Assembly (NCBI GenBank): GCA_031417395.1
Contig: JANOVM010000020.1
Coordinates: 15,845 to 79,844, forward strand
Reading direction: 5' to 3'
Length of the DNA stretch: 64,000 nucleotides
From: JADKIH01 sp031417395
GTDB lineage: Bacteria; Bacteroidota; Bacteroidia; AKYH767-A; 2013-40CM-41-45
Part shown: positions 26,862 to 36,198 of the stretch, piece by piece
Position numbering within the stretch: the stretch's first letter is position 1
How the letters are laid out: every line of letters begins with the position of its first letter
Notes under the pieces: model-generated
The model's input: the letters and a program-made list of their open reading frames with translations, nothing else
Database searches by the model: none
What the model was told of the DNA's origin: nothing
Position numbers and translations under genes: made by a program

Positions 26862-27428
26862 TTACGAAGCTTTAAAAGGCTGGAAATTTATATCAACAAT
26901 TATTTGAGCGTCTTTGGCAACTTTGTCTTTTACCAAAGAAGGGATTTCAATTTTATAATCTTCAAGCGGAATGCTGAATTTTGACTTTCCATTGGTAATG
27001 GCATTGTCTTTTACAGTCAAAGTACCGGTTGCTGTAACTTCTTTTGTTTCTCCATGAAGGGTTAACATTCCTTTAATGTTTACATTGTAGTCGCCGTCCT
27101 TTTTCAAATCGACAGAACTCATGTTTACTACTGTTCCTTTAAATATGGCTTTTGGAAATTCGTCCGACTCCACATAATTTTCATTAAAATGTTCCTGCAT
27201 CAATGCTTTTTCGAAATTAAAAGCTTTCATGAGTACTGCGAATTCTAATGCTCCGGAACTGACTTCAAGAATGCTTGTTGCTTTCTCATTAGTTCCCGAT
27301 ATCTTTTCAGGTGACGACGCTGATGTTGCATCGAATACTATTTTACCGTTTTTGGTAAAAAATTTTGTTTGAGCTTGTGATGCAAAGCATACTGCAGCTA
27401 AAACAAGGGAGAGCAATATTTTTTTCAT
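26862..27428 (-). CDS. YceI family periplasmic lipocalin-like protein
   Basis: The 188-residue protein has a signal peptide (MKKILLSLVLAAVCFASQAQ). The YceI barrel follows: VFDATSASSPEKISGTNEKAT, then a paired MQEHFNENYVESDEFPKAIFKG block, and YNVNIKGMLTLHGETKEVTATGTLTV. YceI proteins bind polyisoprenoid or similar amphipathic ligands in the periplasm. The frame begins with a TTG two codons earlier; the ATG at 27428 is preferred. The OB-fold gene is 38 bases upstream, so the two likely form an operon. A paralogue is at 32545. Confidence 0.9.
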   Translation of the reverse strand: MKKILLSLVLAAVCFASQAQTKFFTKNGKIVFDATSASSPEKISGTNEKATSILEVSSGALEFAVLMKAFNFEKALMQEHFNENYVESDEFPKAIFKGTVVNMSSVDLKKDGDYNVNIKGMLTLHGETKEVTATGTLTVKDNAITNGKSKFSIPLEDYKIEIPSLVKDKVAKDAQIIVDINFQPFKAS

Positions 27429-27466
27429 ATTCAATATTATTTATTTAAAAGATTAATTAATTCAAA

Positions 27467-27886
27467 TTATTTTTCAGGAACTACAGTGCAATCTACCATA
27501 ACTACATCCATCAAAACACCGGAACATATTCCTTTAATTCTTACTTCTTGCCCTTCTTTTATTTGTGATACATTACCCTGAGCCTTGGGTTCAAATTCAC
27601 ATCCTATACCTGCCAGATCAGGACCCTGTAATGTAACACAATATTTACCGGCACTGTTTTTAGTTTTTTCTGATACAACTCCTTTTACTTCTATAATTTT
27701 TCCGAGATATTTTGTGTTTGCTTTCTTTTCATTGGAATCGTACTCACTTACAAGTGACTTTGCATCAAGCGTAAATGCCGGAGTTTCATTAGAAACACTC
27801 TGATGAGGTTTGTGATACAGATAGTAAGCAAAAGCAACTCCTGTAATCATGGCAATGGCTGTTGTTAATATTAATATCTTTTTCAT
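27467..27886 (-). CDS. Membrane-anchored OB-fold (tRNA_anti-like) protein
   Basis: The protein of about 139 residues has an N-terminal hydrophobic anchor or signal (MKKILILTTAIAMITGVAFAYYLY). An OB-fold domain follows, with LVSEYDSNEKKANTKYLGKIIEVKGVV, then a beta core with two cysteines (YCVTLQ and IGCEFE), then IKEGQEVRIKGICSG. This pattern is the tRNA_anti-like family of Bacteroidota exported proteins; the ligand is unknown. ATG 27946 would add 20 residues before the hydrophobic segment. I prefer 27886, which puts the anchor at the N terminus. Confidence 0.78.
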   Translation of the reverse strand: MKKILILTTAIAMITGVAFAYYLYHKPHQSVSNETPAFTLDAKSLVSEYDSNEKKANTKYLGKIIEVKGVVSEKTKNSAGKYCVTLQGPDLAGIGCEFEPKAQGNVSQIKEGQEVRIKGICSGVLMDVVMVDCTVVPEK

Positions 27887-28065
27887 AGTGATCAAAGGTC
27901 TGGTTTTATTATGTATTGTAGATGAAGTATTGACGGGCTTTTTCATGTTATAGTTTAATTCCTGTTTTTAATTAAGGAATGTCTTACAGTTTTTATCTAT
28001 GTTCGAACAAGCAAATCAGTTTTGTAAAAATAGTGTCATTTTATTTTTAACGAATAAATTGCTTT

Positions 28066-28797
28066 TTAATTTGGTGTTCCCATCTGTATCCATATTCTAA
28101 TTTCATCTATTTTACATTGAGGTAATTTACTACCGCCTTTTGGCATAGGCTGATACCCTGCACTGTGACTCATACTCCCCAGTAATTTACCTGAATTAGC
28201 AGCGGCTACTATTGTTGAATAACTTTCAAGGTTTATTTGGCCACCGGCAGTAGCTCCCGAATGACAGCCAATGCAATAACTCTGCATCATCGGAAAAACT
28301 GTTCCTGAGAAGGTCACATTATTTGTGTCGCAAATGTCTTCACATGCATTATTTTTCGCGCCTTGTGATATCCAATTATTAAGGATGTCTATTTTATCCT
28401 GACTTAATTGTCCTGATGGAGGCATCCTTTTGTCAGGATCTGTTTCAAATAATACTTCATAGATTTTGCTGTTGCCCGGATTTCCAGGTTCTACGTCGCC
28501 TGTATTAATAATAGCGGAATAGTTATCTAAAATAATACCCTCTTTATGATCAGTGGTTGAGTGACAGTTACTTTTTGCACAATTAGATATGAGCAAAGGA
28601 AGAACCTGGTTTTCGAAATAAATTGAATCGGGATCACATGTTGACAATCCACCTCCGTTATTAGAAACAATTGGTTTTTTAGCAGGAAGTATGTCTGTTT
28701 CGTGTTTACAGGAATTTAAAACAAGCATCAGTAAAACCATCAGGAAAATTAAACCTGCCAGGAATGTGTCGAATAATATTTCTTTTCTTTTCAGCAT
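28066..28797 (-). CDS. Lipoprotein with two cytochrome-c-like heme motifs
   Basis: The 243-residue protein has an N-terminal hydrophobic segment ending LVLNSCKHE, a plausible lipobox. Two modules resemble Planctomycete-type cytochrome c domains. The first has a CAKSNCH motif, CX4CH instead of CXXCH, followed by MPPSGQLSQ. The second has canonical CIGCH followed by QPMPKGGSKL. Each ends with an LNNWISQGA / IRIWIQMGT helix. Probable methionine ligands lie in the MPPSG and MPKGG segments. It probably carries electrons outside the inner membrane. No partner oxidoreductase is adjacent. Confidence 0.85.
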   Translation of the reverse strand: MLKRKEILFDTFLAGLIFLMVLLMLVLNSCKHETDILPAKKPIVSNNGGGLSTCDPDSIYFENQVLPLLISNCAKSNCHSTTDHKEGIILDNYSAIINTGDVEPGNPGNSKIYEVLFETDPDKRMPPSGQLSQDKIDILNNWISQGAKNNACEDICDTNNVTFSGTVFPMMQSYCIGCHSGATAGGQINLESYSTIVAAANSGKLLGSMSHSAGYQPMPKGGSKLPQCKIDEIRIWIQMGTPN

Positions 28798-28877
28798 TAT
28801 GTACCCAAAAGTATAGCAATTGCCACACAGACATAAATGAAAGTTGCTGAATAAGGAAAAATGGCAATTGAACCGGA

Positions 28878-29645
28878 TTAATGCTCCTTACCTGCCAGCC
28901 ATTCCTTAAAAAAGGAGGATCTTTCTGTACTTACAATAGTGTCCATATCGGTGGGAGGACTTAAAACAACCTTTACCCTCGACTTTGAAAATGAGTACAT
29001 TTCTGTAATGGAATCAATACTAATGATAAATTGACGGTTTATCCTGAAAAACCGTTCAGGGTCAATAATTAACTCAAGTTTGTCCAGATTGTACTCAATT
29101 GGATAGTTATGATTATCCTTTGTCTTTAAATAATTAATTTTTTCTTCTGTATAAAAGTAAGCTACCTGACTTATATCTATTGTTTTTATGCGTTCTCCGA
29201 AACGTATTAAAAATCGTTTTTTATAGGATTTACTTTCATCTTTTATACTCTCCAATAGTGCTTTCAAATCCTGAGGCTCTTTTTTAGATGCATGAATTTT
29301 TTTGTATTTGTTTATGGCAAATTCAAGCTCTTCTTTTTTAACAGGCTTGAGAAGGTATTCGACACTATTAACTTTAAAAGCTTTAATAGCGAATTCATCA
29401 TAAGCTGTAATAAATATTACGGGTGACTCTACTTTCACCAGGGAAAAGATTTCAAAACTAGAGCCGTCGGCAAGGTTAATATCCAATAATATCAAATCGG
29501 GAGCCGAATGTGTTTTTAACCATTCTACTGCTGATCCAACGCTAACCAATACGTCCAGGACTTTTGCTTCAGGTTCAACTTCAGCAAGAATCTTTTGTAA
29601 TCGAAGTGCTGCCGGTTCTTCGTCTTCAAGTATTAAGACTTTCAT
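28878..29645 (-). CDS. LytTR-family response regulator
   Basis: The 255-residue protein has a receiver domain (about 1-120) with acidic pocket E7-D8-E9, phospho-acceptor D55 in LILLDINLADG, and the conserved Lys in LLKPVKKEE. A LytTR DNA-binding domain (about 155-250) follows, with FLIRFGERIKTIDISQVAYF, then YNLDKLELIIDPERFFRINRQFIISIDSI. It should bind direct repeats in target promoters. Its start overlaps the sensor kinase gene by 20 bases, so the pair is co-translated. Confidence 0.95.
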   Translation of the reverse strand: MKVLILEDEEPAALRLQKILAEVEPEAKVLDVLVSVGSAVEWLKTHSAPDLILLDINLADGSSFEIFSLVKVESPVIFITAYDEFAIKAFKVNSVEYLLKPVKKEELEFAINKYKKIHASKKEPQDLKALLESIKDESKSYKKRFLIRFGERIKTIDISQVAYFYTEEKINYLKTKDNHNYPIEYNLDKLELIIDPERFFRINRQFIISIDSITEMYSFSKSRVKVVLSPPTDMDTIVSTERSSFFKEWLAGKEH

Positions 29646-32532
29646 TTTTCGAAGTTAATAAAGGTATTTTAACAGAAAAAATATTTGCATTTTTTTTTAT
29701 CTCAATTTTTTCAATGGTCAGTAATTCATAGCGATTGATAATATTCTGCAAGCCCATACCCGTGGAAGATTCTTTTCCAATTTTCGGATTCATATTATTG
29801 CTGATTTCCATTTTATCATTTTTGGCGTAAATCGTAATTTTTAACTTACTTTCCTTTGATACAGCATTGTGTTTGATGGCATTTTCAGCCAATAATTGTA
29901 AGGTTAGTGGGGGGACATATTTATTTCTACCTGTGTTTTCATCAATCAATATTTCAAGAATTAAGTTATCACCGTATCGCTTTTTCTGAATAAATATGTA
30001 ATTGTCTAGTAGCTTAATTTCTTCCTGAACCGTTATTAAATTAACCTCGCGGTAATAAACAATGTTTCTGAAAAATTCAGAAAGCTTTTCAACATATTCA
30101 ACAGCCAGATTGGGTGAATTTTCAATAACCGTAATTAACGTGTTAAAGCTGTTGAAAAGAAAATGTGGGTTGACCTGGCTCCTCAGCGTTTCAAACTGAA
30201 ACTCTATTTTTTCCTGTTTAAGCTTGTCAATCTTTCGAATCCTTGATTCTCTTCTTCTGATGACTATCAGTACTAACCCTGCTAGAATGGATGCTACCAG
30301 CAAACGAAACCACAAGCGCTGCCAAAAATAGGGATGGATAATAAAGGCATATGAAATTTCACTTGCGTCTATAAAATTTGAATTCAACGATGCACGTATC
30401 CTGAAGACATACTTTCCGTGCGGAAGCTTTGGGAAAATGACAGTATGGTCTTTTGTATTTTCCCATTTAGAAGAATAACCTTCAAGCAAAAACTGATAAT
30501 TAACTTTTTGTGGATCGCTGTACCAAAGACCGTCGTAATCGAACCGCAGGTTGTTCTCATCAGCAGAAAATTCATTTTTCTTTTTGAAGTCAATGCTTTC
30601 CAGATAAACATTTACGGATCGGAAAACAAGTGACGGTTGTTTTTGAGGTGTGTCCCATACAGGCTTATATAAAATGATGCCCTTTTCTGTTCCAATCCAA
30701 ATGCTGCTATCAAGCGATAAGGAAATGGAATTCAAATCAGGATTAATGTCAGAAAGATTTTCTTCTGCTGCATGATAGTAAATACTTTTTTTATCCGGAT
30801 CCAGAACATCAAAGCCGTTTTCATGTACAATAATTATATTTCCATCCCGAGCACAAAGAATTGATGTTGGTGAAGGATCGGATAATCCGTCTTTAGTTTG
30901 AAACGAACGAAGACTGTCATCAGTGTCAAAGTATTTAAGTCCGGCATCGGCTGTTGAAAACCAAATTCTTCCTTTTAAATCTTCCGTAAAACAATGAACA
31001 GCTTTTTTTCCCACCGGCGTGTTTACAAGTGTTTTGCCATCATACATAAATACGCCGTTTTCGTCAGTACCAAACCAAATACGCTTTTTGGAATCGATAA
31101 AAACCGTATAAACATAATCGTTAAGCAAACGATTGTCTGTAAAAGGTATTTCGTTTTCAAAAATGGCATTGTCTGAACTTCCATTCTGTTTGATTGTAAA
31201 TTTCATTACAGAATTAAAACCTGTTACCCATATAACATCACCGGATCCATTAATGGAAAGTATACTTGATTTTTCAAAATCACTATGAGTAATAATTTTA
31301 CGAACTTTTCCTGTAGAAGGATTGAAACGAAAAACTCCCTCACCCATAGTGCCAAACCATAAATATCCATAGGAATCCCAATACAGAGAAACGATGTCTA
31401 TCATTTTATCGAGTACTTTATACTCCCGGTAATTATATTCGCCAAACTTATTTAGTGACAAACATCCTATTTGCTGATCAGGACTAAACCAGATATTTCC
31501 GTTTTTGTCACTGACAAGACAATGTATGTAGGTGAACTTGTGAGGCCCAATGGCAGAGAAAAAATTGATTTTCTCACCGCTAGTTCTGTAAAGATGAATG
31601 GATTCTGAAATCCAGGCATTGTTTTCCTTGTCAAGGAGCATGTCATTGGCTTTGATATTTTCTCCTCCTTCCAGTATCAACGCCTGAATGTATCCCTCAC
31701 TATCAATTATCTGTATTCCATTTTCTTCAGTGGCAACCCATATCTTATTGCCAACAGGAAGTATGCAATTTACCTGACCATATCTCCATCTTGTTTTTAG
31801 ATTGTATCTTATTAATTTATTCCTGATACAATCATATTGTGCTATACCTTTGTCCTGAAGGCCAATCCATAATATGTTTTCCTTCCCCATGAAAAAGGTT
31901 CTTGCTATATCATCGGGCAAGCCTTCAGAAGGTCCTAAAATTGTAATTTTCTTTTTTCCATTTATAAAGCTAACCAGATTTAAACCTGCATCCGTACCAA
32001 TACAAATTCGTTGATCGGGAAGCAGCTGAAGGGCATAACAATAATTATTGCTTAATCCATCTTTAGAATCTATGTTGTACAAATGATTTTTCTCAATACA
32101 ATAAAGGCCTTCACCTTTAGTAGAAAAATACATTCTTCCCTCAAGATCTTCAGCGAAATCACTGATGGCTGCCTTAGGAAAACCTTCCTGTGGAGTATAT
32201 GGAACAATCATTTGGTTTTTGATCAGAATGATTTTTCCGTTTTCAAAACCAACCCATAACGTACCTGACTTATCTTCAAACATTGTACTGACGGGAATCC
32301 GCAGACTGTCTGTACTGTAAACATTTTTAAAATTAACTCCGTCAAAAGTGAAAACTCCATTATCGGTGCCTGCCCAAATGAGTCCATGGCTATCTAATAA
32401 TAATTTTAGGATAACCGGCCTTGTATTTTCCGAACGAATGTCAAACGATTTGACCATTGGCTTCTGTGCCAACGATAACTGAAAAACCAGCAAAAAGACA
32501 AATACATTTATTGCTCGGAAAAAAAACTTCAT
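29626..32532 (-). CDS. Beta-propeller sensor histidine kinase (LytS/YpdA-type, His_kinase)
   Basis: The 968-residue protein has a signal peptide and about 600 residues of two-component-regulator-propeller repeats (WAGTDNGVFTFDG, WFGTMGEGVFRFN, WFGTDENGVFMYDG and others). A Y_Y_Y domain (FDYDGLWYSDPQKVNYQFLLEGY) comes next, then one transmembrane helix (about 740-760). The His_kinase domain has the phospho-acceptor H790 in SQVNPHFLFNSFNTL, and the ATPase part ends with GMGLQNIINRYEL. It senses a periplasmic signal and phosphorylates the LytTR regulator just downstream. The YceI-like gene 12 bases upstream of its start may share the mRNA. Confidence 0.94.
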   Translation of the reverse strand: MKFFFRAINVFVFLLVFQLSLAQKPMVKSFDIRSENTRPVILKLLLDSHGLIWAGTDNGVFTFDGVNFKNVYSTDSLRIPVSTMFEDKSGTLWVGFENGKIILIKNQMIVPYTPQEGFPKAAISDFAEDLEGRMYFSTKGEGLYCIEKNHLYNIDSKDGLSNNYCYALQLLPDQRICIGTDAGLNLVSFINGKKKITILGPSEGLPDDIARTFFMGKENILWIGLQDKGIAQYDCIRNKLIRYNLKTRWRYGQVNCILPVGNKIWVATEENGIQIIDSEGYIQALILEGGENIKANDMLLDKENNAWISESIHLYRTSGEKINFFSAIGPHKFTYIHCLVSDKNGNIWFSPDQQIGCLSLNKFGEYNYREYKVLDKMIDIVSLYWDSYGYLWFGTMGEGVFRFNPSTGKVRKIITHSDFEKSSILSINGSGDVIWVTGFNSVMKFTIKQNGSSDNAIFENEIPFTDNRLLNDYVYTVFIDSKKRIWFGTDENGVFMYDGKTLVNTPVGKKAVHCFTEDLKGRIWFSTADAGLKYFDTDDSLRSFQTKDGLSDPSPTSILCARDGNIIIVHENGFDVLDPDKKSIYYHAAEENLSDINPDLNSISLSLDSSIWIGTEKGIILYKPVWDTPQKQPSLVFRSVNVYLESIDFKKKNEFSADENNLRFDYDGLWYSDPQKVNYQFLLEGYSSKWENTKDHTVIFPKLPHGKYVFRIRASLNSNFIDASEISYAFIIHPYFWQRLWFRLLVASILAGLVLIVIRRRESRIRKIDKLKQEKIEFQFETLRSQVNPHFLFNSFNTLITVIENSPNLAVEYVEKLSEFFRNIVYYREVNLITVQEEIKLLDNYIFIQKKRYGDNLILEILIDENTGRNKYVPPLTLQLLAENAIKHNAVSKESKLKITIYAKNDKMEISNNMNPKIGKESSTGMGLQNIINRYELLTIEKIEIKKNANIFSVKIPLLTSKNESLNT

Positions 32533-32544
32533 GATTGTTTTCTC

Positions 32545-33090
32545 TTATTTTTTTGGCAAATCAATATCGACATCAACCTGTATCTCGCCTGCGATTTTTT
32601 CATGGACCACTCTCGGTATTTTAATTTTATGATCAGATAATAAAATACTGAAATGTGATTCAATTTTGATTCTTTCATTTTCAACAGTTACCGTACTTTT
32701 AATAATTCTTTCCATTTCTACACCATGGATTATTAACAAACCTTTCGCTCTGACATCATAAATTCCGTTTATTGTCAGATCGATATCTTCAATAATTTTA
32801 CCATAAAATGATGCTTCCGGGAAATCTTCCGATTCAAGATACTTTTCATTAAAATGTTCCTGCTGAAGGGAACTGTTGAATCCATGAAATGTACGTATGA
32901 TTACCTTGAAAAAAAATGTTTTTTTAGATGGGTTTATTACACCAATAAGGTTGGAGGAAGATGCTTTTATTATCTCCTGCTGCGCTTCAGAACTAAAATA
33001 TATGTTGCCTTCACCTGAAAAATAATTTTCCTGCCCATAAATAGGTTTCCATAAGAGTAAAAACAAAAGATAAGCAAAAGTTCTTGGCAT
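32545..33090 (-). CDS. Second YceI-like periplasmic protein
   Basis: The 181-residue protein has a signal peptide (MPRTFAYLLFLLLWKPIYGQ) and the YceI barrel pattern, including an LQQEHFNEKYLESEDFPEASFYG block very like the paralogue at 26862. It ends IPRVVHEKIAGEIQVDVDI. It lies 12 bases upstream of the sensor kinase start and 52 bases downstream of kdtA. It may bind a lipid-like ligand linked to the signal sensed by the kinase, which is inference from position. Confidence 0.85.
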   Translation of the reverse strand: MPRTFAYLLFLLLWKPIYGQENYFSGEGNIYFSSEAQQEIIKASSSNLIGVINPSKKTFFFKVIIRTFHGFNSSLQQEHFNEKYLESEDFPEASFYGKIIEDIDLTINGIYDVRAKGLLIIHGVEMERIIKSTVTVENERIKIESHFSILLSDHKIKIPRVVHEKIAGEIQVDVDIDLPKK

Positions 33091-33142
33091 ATGTTTTTAT
33101 AATCGATAAGATTAATTCATTAATTTAATTTTTTCGGACTTA

Positions 33143-34390
33143 TTATTTTTCAATGTGTGAAATTATTTTATTTGTAGCTCCAATGTGTTTTTTAACATAA
33201 TCAGAAGACTTTTCAGACGAAGTTTTTAATTTGTTTTTGTCGGTCAGCAAAATTTCAATAATATATTTTGCTTCTTCCGAATTCTTCACAGAAAAGGAGC
33301 CGCCCAAGCGAACAAGTTCAACTGCTTCTTGAAATTTTTCATAGTGGGGGCCAAATATGGTTGGCTTTCCAAATGCAGCGGCCTCAAGAATATTATGAAT
33401 TCCTTTTCCGAAACCGCCTCCAATCCAGGCAAAGGTAGCATATTGATATGCAGTCGATAATAGACCAATATTATCCATCACAATTACTTTTGCGTCACTG
33501 TTTTTTATTGCCTGAGAAAACCTTGTAATTTCACCCGGACCATAATATTTTGAAAGAAGAATCAATAATGTCTGTATTCTTTTTTCATTAACTTCATGGG
33601 GAGCTATAATCAGATTAATATTTTTTTTATCCAACCCATCCAGAGATTGCAAAATAATAGTTTCGTCTTCAGGCCATGTACTACCTGCCAGCAAAACAGC
33701 TTTATTGTGAAAGTATGAATGCAGAACTTCAATTTTTTTTCTTTCCAGTGTTATTTCATAAACTCTGTCAAATCGGGTATCACCGGTTAACATGTAATTG
33801 GTTATCCCATGATCAGAAAGGAGTGTACCTGATTTTTCATCCTGCAGGAAAAAGAAATTAACTTTTTTCAAAATGGACATAAAAAAACTGCCATACCATT
33901 TGAAGAATATCTGTGAAGGTCTGAAAATGGCAGAGGCAATGAAAAGCGGAACTCTTCTGTTTTTTGCTTCATTGAAATAATGAAACCAAAATTCATATTT
34001 AATAAATACAGCATATGCCGGTGAAACAATTTCTAGAAAGTATTTTGCATTACTATGATTATCGACAGGAAGATAACAAACATAATCTGCTTGATTATAG
34101 TTTTTGCGAATCTCATATCCCGAAGGAGAGAAAAAAGTAAGTATGATAAAAGCGGATGGATCGTTTTGCTTTAATTTTTCAATTAATGGACGACCCTGTT
34201 CGAATTCGCCAAGAGATGCACAATGAAACCATATGCGCTTAGGCGGTGCTCCATTTAATTTTCTCTTCAGTTCAACTTTCCAGTTTTTTCTTCCCTGAAC
34301 CCAATGTTGTGCCTTCTTATTCCCCAGAAATGCGGAAAGGCTTATGCCCGACGTATAAATGTAGACAGCTAAATTATAAAGTAATCGCAA
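33143..34390 (-). CDS. kdtA: 3-deoxy-D-manno-octulosonic acid (Kdo) transferase
   Basis: KdtA adds Kdo to lipid IVA at the inner membrane. The 415-residue GT30-type enzyme has the N-terminal KdtA block (GRKNWKVELKRKL, then IWFHCASLGEFEQGRPLIE), FLQDEKSGTLLSDHGITNYMLTGDTRFDRV, LLAGSTWPEDE, and the C-terminal GGGFGKGIHNILEAAAFGKPTIFGPHY donor-site loop. The N terminus LRLLYNLAVYIYTSGISL fits the family, but the codon is TTG at 34390. A stop lies three codons upstream and no in-frame ATG is available, so a TTG start is very likely. It follows the barrel gene by 4 bases. Confidence 0.93.
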   Translation of the reverse strand: MRLLYNLAVYIYTSGISLSAFLGNKKAQHWVQGRKNWKVELKRKLNGAPPKRIWFHCASLGEFEQGRPLIEKLKQNDPSAFIILTFFSPSGYEIRKNYNQADYVCYLPVDNHSNAKYFLEIVSPAYAVFIKYEFWFHYFNEAKNRRVPLFIASAIFRPSQIFFKWYGSFFMSILKKVNFFFLQDEKSGTLLSDHGITNYMLTGDTRFDRVYEITLERKKIEVLHSYFHNKAVLLAGSTWPEDETIILQSLDGLDKKNINLIIAPHEVNEKRIQTLLILLSKYYGPGEITRFSQAIKNSDAKVIVMDNIGLLSTAYQYATFAWIGGGFGKGIHNILEAAAFGKPTIFGPHYEKFQEAVELVRLGGSFSVKNSEEAKYIIEILLTDKNKLKTSSEKSSDYVKKHIGATNKIISHIEK

Positions 34391-34394
34391 TGTT

Positions 34395-35180
34395 TCAGTT
34401 TATATATGATTTGTCTGACATTCGTTTATATATAGGAAAAACCCATCCCAGTCTTATTCCGAATAAAAGATCTGTTCGTGATTTGGAATCTTGAATACCC
34501 GTATCAAAATTTTGTGCTCTCTTGTTTTTAGTAAAACCCTGTGTACATTCAATGCCCGCATAAAAATTTACAAGCTTATGATTTGAGAAATTCATGTACC
34601 CGATAAATTCAGTTAGTGAAACTCCATTGGTCAGTCTGTCAAATCCTTTTTTGTACTCGCCTTCCAGGTAAGGGATATTTCCGGATGGAGTTTCAATTCG
34701 AATTTTGTGCTGAATAAATCCGATTCCCAATGTCGTCATTAGCCCTGAATTTTTATTAGGTCCTATTATAGGAAATATTTTCCCCGTTTTAATTTCAAAT
34801 TTAAATCCTCTTTCCCGAAGGGCAACTATTGTATACTGTCCATTTCCATCGATGATATTACCATCCGGGGTTTTATATGCATCAAGAAAACCATTTTCTT
34901 TTACGTTTTCGCCAAAAAGAAAATTTCCTTCCAATCCTATCAAAATATTGTTCCTGAACTTCCATTGAAATACTCCGCCCACATTCAGATTATTGCCAAA
35001 TCGATCAGCCAAATCCCCTCCGGGAAGCTGGTAGGAAGCAACAATACCAATCATTGGAAAAGAAATGGCTGTATCGCGAATAGCAAACTGCGCTTTTGTA
35101 ACACTTGTGAGGCATAACAAAATAGCCGGACTGAAAAAAATGCTTTTAAAAATTTTTGATCTCAAAATTGATATTGCCAT
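34395..35180 (-). CDS. Predicted outer-membrane beta-barrel protein
   Basis: The 261-residue protein has a signal peptide (cleavage near TKAQFAIR) and a barrel-like series of amphipathic strands: MIGIVASYQLPGGDLADRFGNNLNVGG, WKFRNNILIGLEGNFLFG, and a final SRTDLLFGIRLGWVF. No enzymatic motif is seen. It sits tightly between a DinB-type gene and kdtA. The function is unknown, but an envelope role fits the neighbour. Confidence 0.78.
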   Translation of the reverse strand: MAISILRSKIFKSIFFSPAILLCLTSVTKAQFAIRDTAISFPMIGIVASYQLPGGDLADRFGNNLNVGGVFQWKFRNNILIGLEGNFLFGENVKENGFLDAYKTPDGNIIDGNGQYTIVALRERGFKFEIKTGKIFPIIGPNKNSGLMTTLGIGFIQHKIRIETPSGNIPYLEGEYKKGFDRLTNGVSLTEFIGYMNFSNHKLVNFYAGIECTQGFTKNKRAQNFDTGIQDSKSRTDLLFGIRLGWVFPIYKRMSDKSYIN

Positions 35181-35201
35181 ACTTTTTTTGCGAATGGAAT
35201 T

Positions 35202-35705
35202 TTATGAATTTTTTTTTCGGGGAATAGTAAGGCTTTGGAAAGCGGTAGACCGTATATGCTTGCACAGATAAACGATCTGTCCGGTATGATAGCCATAATG
35301 CGATAGTTGTCTTTGCAATGCACGTAAAACGGTGTGATCTTCATTCCGTATTGTCACAATCTTTAAAAGATCGTCTGAAGTTAAATCCGAAAGGACTTTA
35401 AACAGGAGAGACCATCCTTTATTCCAAAAATCAAAAAGTTCCTCCCTGTTTTTTCCTTCATCAATAAACTCAGATTCTCTGTTTCTCCATTCTTTTTCTC
35501 CATCTGTATTAAGGAAGTCGGTAAACCTCGACAACATATTTCCTGCCATATGTTTCATCATTATGGCAACACTGTTTGATTCAGCATCGGGACAATAATG
35601 CATTTCTTCATCGTTTATCTGAGCAATAGCTTTTTCGGCAGTGCTTTTAAGTCCGCGAAAACTTTTCAGGATTTCAAGAAGATATACCTCAGCAACTTCA
35701 TTCAT
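35202..35705 (-). CDS. DUF1572 / DinB-like four-helix protein
   Basis: The 167-residue, mostly helical cytoplasmic protein has the DinB-superfamily metal-site pattern spread along the sequence: IMMKHMAGNM, then LRALQRQLSHYGYHTGQIVYLCKHI. The histidines in MKHMAG, LSHYGYH and the helix ends could bind a divalent metal. DUF1572 members are of unknown function. Some relatives are thiol-dependent transferases. The start overlaps the cdd stop by 8 bases, so the two genes are co-transcribed. Confidence 0.85.
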   Translation of the reverse strand: MNEVAEVYLLEILKSFRGLKSTAEKAIAQINDEEMHYCPDAESNSVAIMMKHMAGNMLSRFTDFLNTDGEKEWRNRESEFIDEGKNREELFDFWNKGWSLLFKVLSDLTSDDLLKIVTIRNEDHTVLRALQRQLSHYGYHTGQIVYLCKHIRSTAFQSLTIPRKKNS

Positions 35706-36198
35706 CGATTTTAGTTTTTAAATCATCGGCATTAAACTGAAAAGGCAGCAGGCTGCTTATACTTTCTGAAACAACAATTTTTCCGGTTTCGCCTGTCATC
35801 AATATTCGTATGTTTTGTTTATACCGATGTTCATATTCAACAATAGCCTGTCGACAGGCACCGCAAGGTGGAATAGGTTTGTCAATATGAAATTTGTCTG
35901 AAAAGGCTGTTATAGCCAAAGCTTTTATTCCCACTCCCGGGTAATTAGCTCCTGCAGCAAAAATGGCAACCCTTTCTGCGCATAAACCTATTGGATAAGA
36001 TGCATTTTCCTGATTATTGCCTTTTATTACAATGCCATTTTCAAGTAAAAGCGCTGCCCCTACATGGAAATGAGAGTATGGAGCATAAGCGTCCTTCATA
36101 CTTGATTTAGCGGCCTCAATAAGGTTGATTTCATCTTTACTTAATTCAGACAGATTTTCATATTCTTTCAGCTGACATAGAATTTCTAGATTTTTCAT
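35698..36198 (-). CDS. cdd: Cytidine deaminase
   Basis: Cdd deaminates cytidine and deoxycytidine for pyrimidine salvage. The 166-residue protein carries both zinc motifs, CAERVAIF (catalytic Glu) and PPCGACRQ (two Cys ligands). It also has AYAPYSHFHVGAALL near the N terminus and the ENASYPIGL substrate block. It is full length for the homotetrameric class. Cdd commonly neighbours gldJ/porU/porV in Bacteroidota; here it is a few kilobases away and heads the barrel-kdtA string. Confidence 0.96.
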   Translation of the reverse strand: MKNLEILCQLKEYENLSELSKDEINLIEAAKSSMKDAYAPYSHFHVGAALLLENGIVIKGNNQENASYPIGLCAERVAIFAAGANYPGVGIKALAITAFSDKFHIDKPIPPCGACRQAIVEYEHRYKQNIRILMTGETGKIVVSESISSLLPFQFNADDLKTKIDE

